Positions 15,482 to 25,157 of a stretch of 64,000 bases of DNA are shown in pieces (positions within the stretch are counted from its first letter, which is position 1; each line of letters begins with the position of its first letter). Below the pieces are notes generated by a model. It had not been told where the DNA came from. It searched no databases and saw only the letters and a program-made list of their open reading frames with translations. Where the stretch lies: positions 3,286,001 to 3,350,000 of the forward strand of contig NZ_CP102277.1 in the NCBI RefSeq assembly GCF_025149785.1. The letters are read 5' to 3'. The position numbers and the translations under genes are program-made. Source of the stretch: Coprococcus comes ATCC 27758 (GTDB taxonomy: Bacteria > Bacillota > Clostridia > Lachnospirales > Lachnospiraceae).

Positions 15482-17434
15482 TTATTTTGTAAGTTTCATA
15501 ACAGATGATTTACCGGTTACAGTGCCGGGTGCGGCACATTCTACAGAATCATACAGATCTGTATTGGTAAGGATCATCATGGTTGTTGCCGGATGTCCGG
15601 CTTCTTTTATTGCATTTAAATCTGCTTCGATCAGCACGTCTCCGGCGTGTACTTTTGCACCGTCAGATACTTTCTTTGTAAATCCATTTCCATCCATTTT
15701 TACAGTGTCGATTCCGACATGGATCAGAAGCTCTGCGCCGCCGTCAGTCAGGATGCATACTGCGTGACCGGTATCAAAAATGCTTACGATTTCGCCATCA
15801 CAAGGTGCGGTGATGATACCGTCAGCAGGTTCGATCGCTACGGTTTTTCCAAGGACTTCTGCTGCAAATGTATCGTCTGCGATCTGATCATTTGGAATGA
15901 TCTTTCCATTTACCGGAGCATTTAACACTTCTTCGGAAGAAGTGGTTTTTGTATTGCCTGAAGCTGTTTTAGTTTCGGAAGCAGCAGATTCTTCGCTGTC
16001 TGTTTCCTCAACAGAAGTTGCAACAGTAACAGGAGCTTCTGCGACTGGTTCTTTCTTCTTGTCTTTGTAAAGTGCGAAGGATACTGCAAATGCAACACCG
16101 ACTGCGATTGCCATCTCAATGACGTACTGAAGTGGCTGGTTCAGGCAGAGCAGGATTCCGAAGATACCGGTTACACCTGTTCCTTTTGCACCGAGGTGAA
16201 CAAGGGAAGCATAAAGGGCTCCGCATCCTCCACCGATGCATCCGGCGATAAATGGTTTAAAGAATCTTAAGTTTACACCAAAGATTGCAGGTTCTGTAAT
16301 TCCCATAAATGCACTGAGTGATGATGGAAGTGCAAGGGATTTGATCTTCTGGTCTTTTGATTTTACAGCAACGGCAAGTGCTGCTGCACCCTGTGCCACG
16401 TTTGCTGCACTTGCGAGTGGCAGCCAGTAGGTTACACCGTATTTCGCAAGCTGTCCGATATCGATGGCTGTGTACATCTGATGGATACCGGTAACAACGG
16501 TCGGTGCATATAAACTACCCATGATCAGACTTCCAAGTCCGAGTGGAAGTGTCAGCATCCACTGGATTGCTCCGAGGATTGCATTTTCAGCCCATACGAA
16601 GATTGGTCCGACGATGGAAAGTGTAAGGTATCCGGTTACGAATACGCTGACAAGCGGTGTGACAAAAAGGTCTAAAACTTCCGGTACGATCTTGTGAAGC
16701 TTCTTTTCAAGTACGGATAAGATCCATACAGCGATGACAACCGGAATAACGTGTCCCTGATAGCCGACCATGTCAATGTGATACAGTCCGAAGAACACGC
16801 TCTGTGTCTGCTGAACACCTTCTGTTGCAACTGTGTAGGCGTTCTGCAGGGACGGATGGATCATGATCATACCGATAACTGCGCCAAGGTAAGGATTTGC
16901 GCCAAATGCTTTTGCAGCGGAGAATGCAATCAGGATCTGCAGGAATGTGTAAGCAATGTTACTGAAAAGGGTTGCAAATACATAGATCGAGCTGGTTGTG
17001 CTGATGTGTAAGAACCCGTTATTGTTCATGAAATCCAGTGCGTTCATGATTCCCATAAGGAAACCGCTGGCTACGATCGCCGGGATGATCGGTACGAAAA
17101 TGTCTCCCAGAAGCTTGATGGCTTTCATAAACCAGTTCTGCTTTTCGGCAGCAGCTTCTTTTGCTTCTGCTTTCGTGCTGGCTGTGATGCCTGCGATTGC
17201 AATAAATTCATCAAATACTTTGTTGACGGTTCCTGTTCCGAGAATGATCTGGAGCTGTCCGGATGCTTCAAATACACCCTTTACCCCGTCTACATTCTCA
17301 AGTGCTGTCTTATCCGCTTTCGAGTTGTCTGCAATGACAAGGCGAAGTCTGGTAGCACAATGGGCAGCAGATACGATGTTCTTACTTCCACCCACATGAT
17401 TCAGAATTTCCTTTGCGGTTTTTCTGTAATCCAT
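15482..17434 (-). CDS. scrA: Sucrose-specific PTS enzyme IIBCA
   Basis: 650 aa in the order B-C-A. The EIIB cysteine is in AAHCATRLRLV (about residue 26). The EIIC domain (about 110-460) has ten or so membrane segments and the conserved ITEPAIFGVNLR. A linker rich in A, T, E and S leads to EIIA, whose histidine is in ELLIHVGIDTVKMDG (about 575). It imports and phosphorylates sucrose, glucose-family type; trehalose or another beta-glucoside cannot be fully excluded, but scrB next door fits sucrose. GGAGGAGAG precedes ATG 17434. Confidence 0.93.
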   Translation of the reverse strand: MDYRKTAKEILNHVGGSKNIVSAAHCATRLRLVIADNSKADKTALENVDGVKGVFEASGQLQIILGTGTVNKVFDEFIAIAGITASTKAEAKEAAAEKQNWFMKAIKLLGDIFVPIIPAIVASGFLMGIMNALDFMNNNGFLHISTTSSIYVFATLFSNIAYTFLQILIAFSAAKAFGANPYLGAVIGMIMIHPSLQNAYTVATEGVQQTQSVFFGLYHIDMVGYQGHVIPVVIAVWILSVLEKKLHKIVPEVLDLFVTPLVSVFVTGYLTLSIVGPIFVWAENAILGAIQWMLTLPLGLGSLIMGSLYAPTVVTGIHQMYTAIDIGQLAKYGVTYWLPLASAANVAQGAAALAVAVKSKDQKIKSLALPSSLSAFMGITEPAIFGVNLRFFKPFIAGCIGGGCGALYASLVHLGAKGTGVTGIFGILLCLNQPLQYVIEMAIAVGVAFAVSFALYKDKKKEPVAEAPVTVATSVEETDSEESAASETKTASGNTKTTSSEEVLNAPVNGKIIPNDQIADDTFAAEVLGKTVAIEPADGIITAPCDGEIVSIFDTGHAVCILTDGGAELLIHVGIDTVKMDGNGFTKKVSDGAKVHAGDVLIEADLNAIKEAGHPATTMMILTNTDLYDSVECAAPGTVTGKSSVMKLTK

Positions 17435-17459
17435 ATTCTCTCCTCCTTTAGATACAATG

Positions 17460-17473
17460 TGTAATCGATTTCA
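17460..17473. promoter_or_regulatory. LacI-type operator upstream of scrA
   Basis: TGTAATCGATTTCA is a near-perfect palindrome of the LacI/ScrR form (TG-N-AA-N-CG-N-TT-N-CA) with the central CG. It lies 26 bases upstream of the scrA start and is the likely ScrR binding site. Confidence 0.75.
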
Positions 17474-17492
17474 TATCTTATGCTTAAATAAT

Positions 17493-17527
17493 ATGAAAAA
17501 AAATGCCATTTGTAAATATGGCATTTT
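17493..17527 (-). terminator. Terminator after scrR
   Basis: AAATGCCAT (17501-17509) pairs with ATGGCATTT (17518-17526), followed on the minus strand by a run of T. It separates scrR from scrA. Confidence 0.75.
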
Positions 17528-17609
17528 TACTGATAATTCATATTGTTTTTTGTGAAAAGTGTTGAAAGAAACTTTCGTTTCCTTAAGAAACTCCGGGAAA
17601 TCAGGAAAA

Positions 17610-18659
17610 TCAGGTAAGATTTTCGGAGTCTGAAGGGTCTGCTCCAACAAGACGGAAGCCGAGCTTCATCTCGATCGGGATCTGTTCTCCTCTTTCAATA
17701 CTGTCAAGAAGTAGCTCTGCGCCGCGGATTCCACTGGTTTTGTAGCCGAAATGGATGGTTGGGATTCCTCCGGTGACGGCTTTTAACATCTGGTTATCTC
17801 CGAATCCGGTTACTCGGATGGACGTATTTTCAAGGATATAGCGCATTCTTGCACCTGCATCGGCTGCATTTGTCGGAATCTGCTTTTTTAAGTAGGTCTG
17901 AATGGCTTCGATTGCTCCCGCTGCTATGGTATCGGTTGCACATGATATGACATCGATATCACATTTGCTTTCTAAAAGATCCAGAGCAGACTCATATCCA
18001 GATTCCAGCGTGAAGGCTGAGGTTCGCTTATTTTCCTCGAAAAGCGTGACACCTGCATTTTTGAGTCCTGCGATAAATCCGTCCTCTCTTGCGGCACCTG
18101 CCGCCTTGTCATCGCGGGTAACGCCGATGTAAGCAACTCCTTTTTTACTGAATCCGGCAACGGCCTGTCCCATTGCCTTTCCTGCACCGTAATCGTCGTG
18201 GTAAATGCAGTTTGCGTGTGAGGTGCGCTGCCCGATCACGACAACAGGAACCTTTGTCTCTTTTAAAAATTTCCGGTGACCGGCGGTGAACATCGTACCG
18301 ACAAGAATAATTCCGTCCACCGGATAATTTTCAAATAACCGGAGGTATTCTACTTCCTTTGCAGGGGTGTTGTCGGTTCCGGCAAGAAGCATCTGATAGC
18401 CTCTTTCGGCGAGAACACTTTCAATTCCGGCAGTGATCCGGCTGATGGATTCGGAATTGATCTTCGGGACGACCACGCCCACCAGGCTTGCCTTTTTGGT
18501 ACGAAGCATACGCGCCTGTGCGGATGGCTGGTATCCGGTTTCTTCGATGACTTTACGGATCTGTTCTTTTTTCTCTTCACTGACGTAGCCGCCGTTCAGA
18601 TATCTGGATACAGCTGCGCTGGAGACACCGGCGAGCTGTGCGATTTCTTTGATGGTCAT
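17610..18659 (-). CDS. scrR: LacI-family repressor of the sucrose operon
   Basis: 349 aa. The N-terminal helix-turn-helix and hinge are clear: MTIKEIAQLAGVSSAAVSRY, VSEEKKEQIRKVIEETGYQP, then R-x-L-R-T. A periplasmic-binding-type effector domain follows (LVGVVVPKINSESISRITAG; ENYPVDGIILVGT; VTGFGDNQMLKAVTGG). It probably represses scrAB at 17460-17473 and is released by a sucrose-derived sugar phosphate or fructose. The function is inferred from family and position. Confidence 0.92.
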   Translation of the reverse strand: MTIKEIAQLAGVSSAAVSRYLNGGYVSEEKKEQIRKVIEETGYQPSAQARMLRTKKASLVGVVVPKINSESISRITAGIESVLAERGYQMLLAGTDNTPAKEVEYLRLFENYPVDGIILVGTMFTAGHRKFLKETKVPVVVIGQRTSHANCIYHDDYGAGKAMGQAVAGFSKKGVAYIGVTRDDKAAGAAREDGFIAGLKNAGVTLFEENKRTSAFTLESGYESALDLLESKCDIDVISCATDTIAAGAIEAIQTYLKKQIPTNAADAGARMRYILENTSIRVTGFGDNQMLKAVTGGIPTIHFGYKTSGIRGAELLLDSIERGEQIPIEMKLGFRLVGADPSDSENLT

Positions 18660-18714
18660 AATCTGGTAAATGAAACTCCTTTGTATTTGATACTCTTATT
18701 ATAGTGGAAAGCAA

Positions 18715-18769
18715 AATAACAGACAAGACCGGAGAAAGGAGAAAATCCAATCTTGGTCTTGCCTGTATT
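18715..18769. terminator. Hairpin in the scrR-MFS intergenic region
   Basis: AATAACAGACAAGACC pairs with GGTCTTGCCTGTATT around a 25-base loop. On the minus strand it is followed by an AT-rich run, so it may be a second terminator of the MFS gene. The -10 sequence of scrR (TATAAT on the minus strand) lies just beyond at about 18697-18702. Confidence 0.55.
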
Positions 18770-18790
18770 ATTTTGGTTATAACTTTTTAA

Positions 18791-18833
18791 AATGATGTGA
18801 GTGTCAAAAGTAAATTTTGCCGCTCACATCATT
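18791..18833 (-). terminator. Long palindrome directly after the MFS gene
   Basis: AATGATGTGAG-GTCAAAA pairs with TTTTG-C-CTCACATCATT around GTAAA. It starts two bases past the MFS stop. Its core (GTGAG-N-G-N-CAAAA...TTTTG-N-C) resembles the palindrome next to repeat copy 2 near 27030, so it may belong to a dispersed palindrome family as well as terminate transcription. Confidence 0.65.
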
Positions 18834-18834
18834 A

Positions 18835-20070
18835 TTATAATCTGCGATACAGATTTTTATAGCGTTTTTTGTCCTCTTTCGTTAAGATAACAGCCAGAAG
18901 CAAGAATGCGACTCCTGTCAGAAGAACGATGATCCAGGTAAAGATTGGCGTATGATTTTTGTAAATAAATCCGATCAAAAGCTGGTACAGACTCATAAAT
19001 CCGATACGGATGATCTCCATCAACCCGTGGATTCTTCCGCGGTGGCTGGATGGGATACGCCTGGTCATGTACGGGCTTTCCGCCAGCATGTAAGAAATCT
19101 CACCCCATGTCAGTACGACCATTGCCGCATAATAGAACGGGATGTGCCCGGAAAAGAGGATGAACAATACGTAGCCGACCAGTGTCAGTAAAAATCCGTA
19201 GATTGTCTTTTTCGGTTCGGAGGATCGCTTCAGGATCTGGGTGATAAATGGTGTGAAGAGAACAACGATAAAGCAGTTGATGCTGGTAACTGTTCCGAAT
19301 ATCACCGCACCGGTATCCCCGTGTAGACGGATCAGATCCATAGGAAAGAGATAATTATACATCTGGTAAAGTGCTGTGTACCCGCTGGTGATCAGAATGA
19401 ACAGCAGAACAAGCCGGTTTTCTTTAAGAATCGTCAGCAGGCTTTCCCCGTGGCGTTCGGCCTGATAAATGGCGTTGCTATCATTTTCTTCTTTTTCCGG
19501 TGTGATATTCTGTACAAAGAAATAGATCAGCACAGAAGAAGTGCCGATGGAAATTCCACTGAGCAAAAATGCAAGCCATAAGTAATTGCGAAACATAAAT
19601 CCGGCTACAGCAGAAGCCATCACGCCGCCGAGATTTGCTGTCAGATACTGGAGGGAATACCCTCTTTCCCTGTCCTTGCTGAGGGTGATGTCCGCAGTAA
19701 GCGAATTGTAGGACGGATTTTCCATGTTCTGGCAGGTCGATGCGATAAACATCAGCACAATGGATTTTGTCGTCAGCGGGATCAGTCCGCAGATGATATA
19801 AGAAATGACGGAAATCATATCCAGGTAAACGATATTCATTTTCTTATTAAAACGATCGGCCATCTTTCCACCAATCAGATTTGCCGGGATCGTCAGGATC
19901 CCCATCAGTGCCGTGATCCAGGCAACCTGCACGGCATTCATCCCAAGCTTCTGGCTTAAGATCATCGTCAGCATCGGACGGACCATTGCCCCCATGGCCG
20001 TCACAAAGCGTCCAAAGCATAAGACATAGTTTTCTTTTCTAAGACCTTTGTATTGCGAAATTAGATTCAT
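18835..20070 (-). CDS. Major facilitator superfamily transporter
   Basis: ATG 20070 is preceded by AAAGGGGAAAA at proper distance; in-frame ATGs further up lack one. About 411 aa with some twelve membrane segments. The MFS motif between helices 2 and 3 is GGKMADRFNKK (about residue 65). A central cytoplasmic loop (TPEKEENDSNAIYQAERHGE) splits the halves, and RIPSSHRGRIHGLMEII fits the second-half counterpart. It is probably a drug/metabolite exporter; substrate unknown. It is monocistronic, bounded by a palindrome at 18791-18833. A decayed fragment of a paralogue lies at 28154-28224. Confidence 0.85.
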   Translation of the reverse strand: MNLISQYKGLRKENYVLCFGRFVTAMGAMVRPMLTMILSQKLGMNAVQVAWITALMGILTIPANLIGGKMADRFNKKMNIVYLDMISVISYIICGLIPLTTKSIVLMFIASTCQNMENPSYNSLTADITLSKDRERGYSLQYLTANLGGVMASAVAGFMFRNYLWLAFLLSGISIGTSSVLIYFFVQNITPEKEENDSNAIYQAERHGESLLTILKENRLVLLFILITSGYTALYQMYNYLFPMDLIRLHGDTGAVIFGTVTSINCFIVVLFTPFITQILKRSSEPKKTIYGFLLTLVGYVLFILFSGHIPFYYAAMVVLTWGEISYMLAESPYMTRRIPSSHRGRIHGLMEIIRIGFMSLYQLLIGFIYKNHTPIFTWIIVLLTGVAFLLLAVILTKEDKKRYKNLYRRL

Positions 20071-20260
20071 GATACGTTTTCCCCTTTGCATATTCCCCAG
20101 TTTCAAACTACTAATAATATACAATGCGGGCACTTTTTTGTCTATCTTATTCCGCCGGGTTTCAGCAAAAATGGTGGTTGATTGAAGCCGGAAAATGATG
20201 TATGTTAGTACTTAGGAAATAGAAGTTGTAGGGGATTATGACTGAGCGAAAAAGGAGAAT

Positions 20261-21211
20261 ATGATGAAATCAGAAGAAGTTACGAGAATACTGGAAAATG
20301 CCATCCGTATCGGAAAAGGTGTGATCCGGTATGGAAGTGTCGCATCGTATATTCCGGAGCTTGCCAAGGCAGATAAGAATAAACTTGGGATCTGCCTTTA
20401 CACAATAGACGGCAATCAATTTGAGACCGGAAATACAGAGGACAGATTTACGATACAGTCCATTTCCAAAGTAATGGCACTGTGTCTGGCGTTGGAAACG
20501 TTTGGAGCAGAGTTTGTGTTTGATCATGTGGGCGTGGAGCCGTCGGGAGAGGCTTTTAACTCACTGGTAGAACTGGATAACCGGAGCAACCGGCCCTTTA
20601 ATCCGATGATCAATTCCGGAGCAATTACGGTTGCAAGTCTGCTAGTGAACCATTATTCCATCGAAGATATGCAGAAGTATATGCAGGAAGTATGCGAAGA
20701 TCCGGAGATCGCGATAGACGAAGCCGTATTTCAGTCTGAGATGGCGACCTGCGCAAGAAATAAGGCGATTGCCTATCTTTTAAAAAGTAAGGACATCATT
20801 GATACCGATGTAGAAGAAAGTGTTACCTTTTATACAAAGATGTGTTCCATGTCGGTAAATGCAAGAGATCTGGCAAGGTTCGGTCTTCTGCTGGCAAATG
20901 ACGGAGTGCAGCTTTCCACCGGAAAACGTCTGATCTCATCTCAAACTGTGCGGATGGTGCAGACCATTATGCTTACTTGCGGAATGTATGACGGATCGGG
21001 GGAATTTGCATTAAGAACAGGAATTCCGACTAAGAGTGGAGTCGGCGGAGGTCTCCTCAGCGTGTCGAAAAAGAAAATGGGAATCGGGATCTACGGACCG
21101 TCTCTTGACAAAAAAGGAAACTGTATCGCAGGCTGCGAATTGTTGGGATATATTTCAGAAGCACTGCATCTTCACATCTTTGATACCAGAGAGTGGAAGG
21201 TAGAAGAATAA
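20261..21211 (+). CDS. glsA: Glutaminase A
   Basis: 316 aa, AAAGGAGAAT before ATG 20261. The serine-dependent beta-lactamase fold motifs are present: QSISKVM (Ser-x-x-Lys, about residue 68), NPMINSGAITVASL, and PTKSGVGGGLLSVS. It hydrolyses L-glutamine to glutamate and ammonia in the cytoplasm. Length is normal for the family. The gene is single and ends at a bidirectional terminator. Confidence 0.95.
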   Translation: MMKSEEVTRILENAIRIGKGVIRYGSVASYIPELAKADKNKLGICLYTIDGNQFETGNTEDRFTIQSISKVMALCLALETFGAEFVFDHVGVEPSGEAFNSLVELDNRSNRPFNPMINSGAITVASLLVNHYSIEDMQKYMQEVCEDPEIAIDEAVFQSEMATCARNKAIAYLLKSKDIIDTDVEESVTFYTKMCSMSVNARDLARFGLLLANDGVQLSTGKRLISSQTVRMVQTIMLTCGMYDGSGEFALRTGIPTKSGVGGGLLSVSKKKMGIGIYGPSLDKKGNCIAGCELLGYISEALHLHIFDTREWKVEE

Positions 21212-21217
21212 AAAAAG

Positions 21218-21266
21218 ACGATACTACAGAAATTCTTTCATAAGAGTTTCTGCGGTATCGTTTTTC
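21218..21266. terminator. Bidirectional terminator between glsA and the flavodoxin gene
   Basis: ACGATAC...CAGAAA pairs with TTTCTG...GTATCGT, followed by TTTTTCTTTT on the plus strand and preceded by A-rich sequence that serves the minus strand. Confidence 0.8.
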
Positions 21267-21268
21267 TT

Positions 21269-21772
21269 TTATCTTAAAACAGATTTTTGAAGTTTCTCTA
21301 AATCAGCTTTATCCGGATGAGATAAAGCTCTGTCAAAGTTTTCAATCAACATATCAAGATTTGGTTTGTGGTTTGGATCTTCTTTCATTTTCACATACCG
21401 TTCTCTCATAGCCATCGGCATCTTGCCCTGGCACATATACTCTCCTACTATCTGATTGCTCGGATCAATATTTTCACGTACGTTGTGAAGTACTTTCTGA
21501 TAATACTCTTCGCTTCCACCAAAGCCGGCTGTTCCGAATAAGAAGATTTTTTTATTTCTAAGTGATTTTAACAGTGTGGTTGTCGCTTCGTCAGCAGTTC
21601 CTTTGTCTGTCCAGAAGCCGATATAGAGTATTTCTGACTGCGGATCTGCATCTTTACATAGGCCAAAATAATCGAGAGTTTCTTCCGGAAGTATTTCGCG
21701 GATCGCATCGGCAAGTTCCTTTGTATTGCCTGTCATGCTGCTGAATAAAATAGAATATCTTTCTTTTCCCAT
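21269..21772 (-). CDS. Flavodoxin-like protein (BilS-like)
   Basis: ATG 21772 (MGKERYSILFSSMTGNTKEL) is chosen because CGGGG precedes it; a longer form to 21799 has no such site. 167 aa. The phosphate-binding loop of flavodoxins is SSMTGNTKELAD. ILYIGFWTDKGTADEAT and KIFLFGTAGFGGSEEYYQ provide the isoalloxazine loops. This is a short flavodoxin of the type found as the electron-transfer partner in the bilirubin-reductase (bil) locus of gut Clostridia. The reductase itself is not here, so the specific role is a guess; generic FMN electron transfer is safe. Confidence 0.8.
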   Translation of the reverse strand: MGKERYSILFSSMTGNTKELADAIREILPEETLDYFGLCKDADPQSEILYIGFWTDKGTADEATTTLLKSLRNKKIFLFGTAGFGGSEEYYQKVLHNVRENIDPSNQIVGEYMCQGKMPMAMRERYVKMKEDPNHKPNLDMLIENFDRALSHPDKADLEKLQKSVLR

Positions 21773-21915
21773 GTTTATTACCCCGTTTCTTTTAAACATA
21801 TTTTAATTATAACACTATTTTTTAAGATTGACAGTTTTTTTGTGGTAGGCATAATACAAGAAATAAGGTAATATATAGATATGAATCAAGTCATGGAAAG
21901 AGGGGGATGAAAGCA

Positions 21916-23250
21916 ATGGTTGATTTGAAAATGCTGGCGGAAAAGACTCCGATCTTGAAGGAGATCTGTAGTGAAAAAGAGGTGTTCTGGAAAAATCCGG
22001 ACAAAACAGTTTGTGGGGAAGCAATGGAACAGATCGAACTTGGTATGGAAGATGTAGAAGATGCGGAGCGCAGACTGGAGCGTTTTGCACCGTTCATTAT
22101 GAAATGTTTCCCGGAAACAAAGGAGAAAAACGGAATCATTGAATCTGTTCTGACACCGGTTCCGAAGATGAAGGATTTGCTGAATGAGAAATACGACAGC
22201 AATCTGGAAGGAAACTTATTATTAAAGCAGGACAGCCATCTGGCAATCGCAGGTTCGATCAAGGCACGCGGCGGTATTTATGAGATTTTGAAGCACACAG
22301 AAGAACTTGCATTAGAGCATGGGATTTTGAGTCTGGAAGACAATTATGAGAAACTGGCGAGTGAAGAATGCAGAGAGTTTTTCAAAAAGTATACCATTCA
22401 GGTTGGTTCCACCGGAAACCTTGGACTGAGTATCGGAATCATGAGTGCAGCAGTTGGCTATCAGGTGATCGTACACATGTCAGCAGATGCGAAACAGTGG
22501 AAAAAAGACTTGCTCAGAAGCCACGGGGTAACAGTAAAGGAATATGAGTCAGATTACAGTGAAGCGGTGAAAAACGGACGTGCTTTATCTGATGCAGATC
22601 CGAACAGCTACTTTGTGGATGATGAAAATTCAAAAACACTCTTTCTTGGTTATGCAGTAGCGGCAAAACGTCTGCAAAAGCAGTTGGAAGAAAAGAATGT
22701 TGCAGTAGACGAGGAACATCCGCTCTTTGTATATATTCCCTGCGGAGTAGGCGGAGCACCGGGTGGTGTATGCTTTGGACTTAAGCTGCTGTTCGGAGAT
22801 TATGTACACTGCTTTTTCATAGAACCGACACAGGCACCGTGTATGCTAGTCGGAATGGCAACCGGACTGAACCAGGAGATTTCCGTACAGGATATTGGGC
22901 TTACCGGACTTACCCATGCAGATGGGCTTGCCGTGGGACGTCCTTCTGGATTTGTAGGCAGAGTAATGAAGAATCTGCTTGGCGGCGAATTTACTATCCG
23001 CGATGGGAAATTATATGATTACATGAGAGACCTTCTCGGAACAGAGAACATTTTTCTTGAGCCAAGTGCTTGTGCTTCTTTTGAAGGACCAATACAGATT
23101 GAAAGGAATGAATCTGCACGTAAATATTTACAGGAGAATCATCTTGAAGAGAAAATGAAAAATGCGACACATATTGCATGGGCAACAGGCGGAAGTCTTG
23201 TGCCGGAAGCAATTCGTGAAGAATACAAAAACACGTATCTGGAGAAATAA
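21916..23250 (+). CDS. dsdA: D-serine ammonia-lyase
   Basis: The run AGAGGGGG ends directly at ATG 21907 and is nine bases before ATG 21916, so the latter is the start. 444 aa. The PLP lysine is in [14 protein letters not shown]. The glycine-rich phosphate loop is [11 protein letters not shown], and [15 protein letters not shown] is typical of DsdA. It converts D-serine to pyruvate and ammonia, for detoxification or catabolism. A promoter-like -10 (TATATAG region) lies in the short gap from the divergent flavodoxin gene. No DsdC/DsdX genes are adjacent. Confidence 0.95.
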   Translation: MVDLKMLAEKTPILKEICSEKEVFWKNPDKTVCGEAMEQIELGMEDVEDAERRLERFAPFIMKCFPETKEKNGIIESVLTPVPKMKDLLNEKYDSNLEGNLLLKQDSHLAIAGSIKARGGIYEILKHTEELALEHGILSLEDNYEKLASEECREFFKKYTIQVGSTGNLGLSIGIMSAAVGYQVIVHMSADAKQWKKDLLRSHGVTVKEYESDYSEAVKNGRALSDADPNSYFVDDENSKTLFLGYAVAAKRLQKQLEEKNVAVDEEHPLFVYIPCGVGGAPGGVCFGLKLLFGDYVHCFFIEPTQAPCMLVGMATGLNQEISVQDIGLTGLTHADGLAVGRPSGFVGRVMKNLLGGEFTIRDGKLYDYMRDLLGTENIFLEPSACASFEGPIQIERNESARKYLQENHLEEKMKNATHIAWATGGSLVPEAIREEYKNTYLEK

Positions 23251-23256
23251 AAAGAT

Positions 23257-23298
23257 GCGGTCTTCCTCTGAAGTGGCAGAAGAAGACCGCGTTTTTTT
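23257..23298 (+). terminator. Terminator of dsdA
   Basis: GCGGTCTTC (23257-23265) pairs with GAAGACCGC (23282-23290), followed by seven T residues. Confidence 0.9.
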
Positions 23299-23409
23299 AT
23301 TCATTTCCCATATTATTCGAGAAGATATCAGCCACTTCGCTGATGATAATGTAAGCTGTCGGATCGAGGCTGTGCACGTCAACTCTTGAAAATGCCGTAT
23401 ACGAGAACC
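23297..23409 (-). pseudogene. C-terminal remnant of a YitT/DUF2179-type gene
   Basis: A short minus-strand frame reads VDVHSLDPTAYIIISEVADI then F-S-N-N-M-G-N-E and stop. This is the pattern of the DUF2179 tail of YitT membrane proteins (H-x-x-DP-x-A-[FY]-I-x-I-x-E-V-x-D-V). It has no start or upstream portion and lies between the dsdA terminator and the ABC transporter stop. Confidence 0.45.
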
Positions 23410-23424
23410 GTGACGTATTCTGTT

Positions 23425-25155
23425 TTATGACACTGCCTGGAACTGGCTGTTATACAGATGACTGTAGAAGCCGCCTTCTTTCAGCAGTTCTTCATGGGTT
23501 CCCTGCTCAATGATCTTACCGTCTTTCATGACGAGGATCAGGGAAGCGTTGCGGATCGTAGACAGGCGGTGTGCAACGACAAAGCTTGTACGACCTTTCA
23601 TCAGGTTATCAAATGCTTCCTGTACCTGCAGTTCGGTACGGGTATCGATACTTGAAGTCGCTTCGTCCAGGATCAGCATTGGCGGCAGACAGAGCATAAC
23701 TCTTGTGATACACAGGAGCTGTTTCTGTCCCTGGCTGATGCTGTCCTCATGCAGGACGGTATCAAGTCCCTGCGGAAGTCTGCGGATGAAATCCCAGCTT
23801 TTTGCCTCTTTTGCTGCCCAGATGATTTCTTCATCCGTGGCATCCGGTTTTCCGAAGCTGATATTTTCACGGACAGTACCGGATTTGATCCAGGTATCCT
23901 GAAGCACCATACCGAAGCTCTTTCTGAGCGAATGTCGGGAAAGCTCATCGATCGGTTTACCGTCGATACAGATTTTTCCGGAATCCACGTCATAGAAGCG
24001 CATCAGGAGGTTGATAAATGTTGTTTTTCCGCATCCGGTAGGACCTACGATCGCAATACGCATACCAGGTTCAACCTGAAGGTTAAAGTCTTCAATCAGA
24101 GATTTACTCTTGTCATAGCTGAAATCTATGTGGTCGATATCCACATTTCCATCCACCTTTTCAAGTACTTCAGAAGAATCGTTTACTTCTTCCGGTTCTT
24201 CTAAGAGGTCAAAGATACGTGTCGCACATGCAAGGGCGTTCTGCATTTCCGTGATTACGGATGTAATGTCGTTGAATGGCTTCATGTACTGGTTCGCGTA
24301 AGAAAGCAGTACGGAAAGACCGCCGACAGTCAGGGTTCCAAGCGGGATCAGGAATGCACCTGCAAGTGCTACGGCAGCGTAAATAATGTTGTTTACGAAA
24401 CGGGTGGACGGATTGGTAAGGCTGCTGTAAAATACGGCTTTCTGGCTATATTCTTTGAGTTCTTTATTGATCTCATCAAAACGCTTTGAAGCCTTGTCCT
24501 CATATCCGAATGCCTTGACAACCTTCTGATTTCCGATCATTTCCTCGATTAGAGCAGTCTGTTTTCCACGGGTTTCACTCTGCTTTTTAAACATGGTAAA
24601 AGAGCGTGAGGAAATAAATTTTGCCACCAGGAAGCTGAGTGGTGTCAGAAGGATGACCATCAAAGTGATCCACACGTTCTTGGAAAACATGAAGATCAAG
24701 GTTACAACAACGGTCACAACGCCGGAAAATAACTGGGTAAATCCGAGCAGTAATCCGTCAGAAAGGATATCAGTATCAGCAATGATACGGCTCACAATAT
24801 CGCCGGTGCTGTGCTGGTCCAGATAAGAAAGCGGAAGCTTCTGGATGTGGCGGATTGCCTGGGATCGGATATCCTGTACAATATGATAGGTCATGCGGTT
24901 ATTGACAAGGTTCATGATCCAGATTGCGGCTGCAGCGATCACTACGAACAGAAGAATCTGCTTCAGATAGAGCCACATCTGGGTAAAGTCTACATTGTGC
25001 GCTGCTACGATCTCATCGATCGCATTACCGAAGAGAACCGGCACATAAAGCTGAAGAACCACTGATATTCCGGCAAGGATGATGCTGAGGATCAGGAGGA
25101 TCCAGTATTTTCCGATATATTTAAAAAGCTTTTTCATTACACTGTCTTTTTTCAT
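23425..25155 (-). CDS. ABC exporter half-transporter (second subunit of a heterodimer)
   Basis: 576 aa. Six membrane segments occupy residues about 15-310. The nucleotide-binding domain has Walker A GPTGCGKTT, Q-loop VLQDTWIKSG, signature ISQGQKQLL (degenerate against LSGGQ), Walker B MLILDEATSSID and the H-loop VAHRLST. ATP-driven efflux of drugs, lipids or peptides is the family role. ATG 25155 lies two bases after the stop of the partner gene, so the two are translated together. The deviating signature in one subunit is common in heterodimers with one degenerate ATP site. Confidence 0.93.
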   Translation of the reverse strand: MKKDSVMKKLFKYIGKYWILLILSIILAGISVVLQLYVPVLFGNAIDEIVAAHNVDFTQMWLYLKQILLFVVIAAAAIWIMNLVNNRMTYHIVQDIRSQAIRHIQKLPLSYLDQHSTGDIVSRIIADTDILSDGLLLGFTQLFSGVVTVVVTLIFMFSKNVWITLMVILLTPLSFLVAKFISSRSFTMFKKQSETRGKQTALIEEMIGNQKVVKAFGYEDKASKRFDEINKELKEYSQKAVFYSSLTNPSTRFVNNIIYAAVALAGAFLIPLGTLTVGGLSVLLSYANQYMKPFNDITSVITEMQNALACATRIFDLLEEPEEVNDSSEVLEKVDGNVDIDHIDFSYDKSKSLIEDFNLQVEPGMRIAIVGPTGCGKTTFINLLMRFYDVDSGKICIDGKPIDELSRHSLRKSFGMVLQDTWIKSGTVRENISFGKPDATDEEIIWAAKEAKSWDFIRRLPQGLDTVLHEDSISQGQKQLLCITRVMLCLPPMLILDEATSSIDTRTELQVQEAFDNLMKGRTSFVVAHRLSTIRNASLILVMKDGKIIEQGTHEELLKEGGFYSHLYNSQFQAVS

Positions 25156-25157
25156 AC

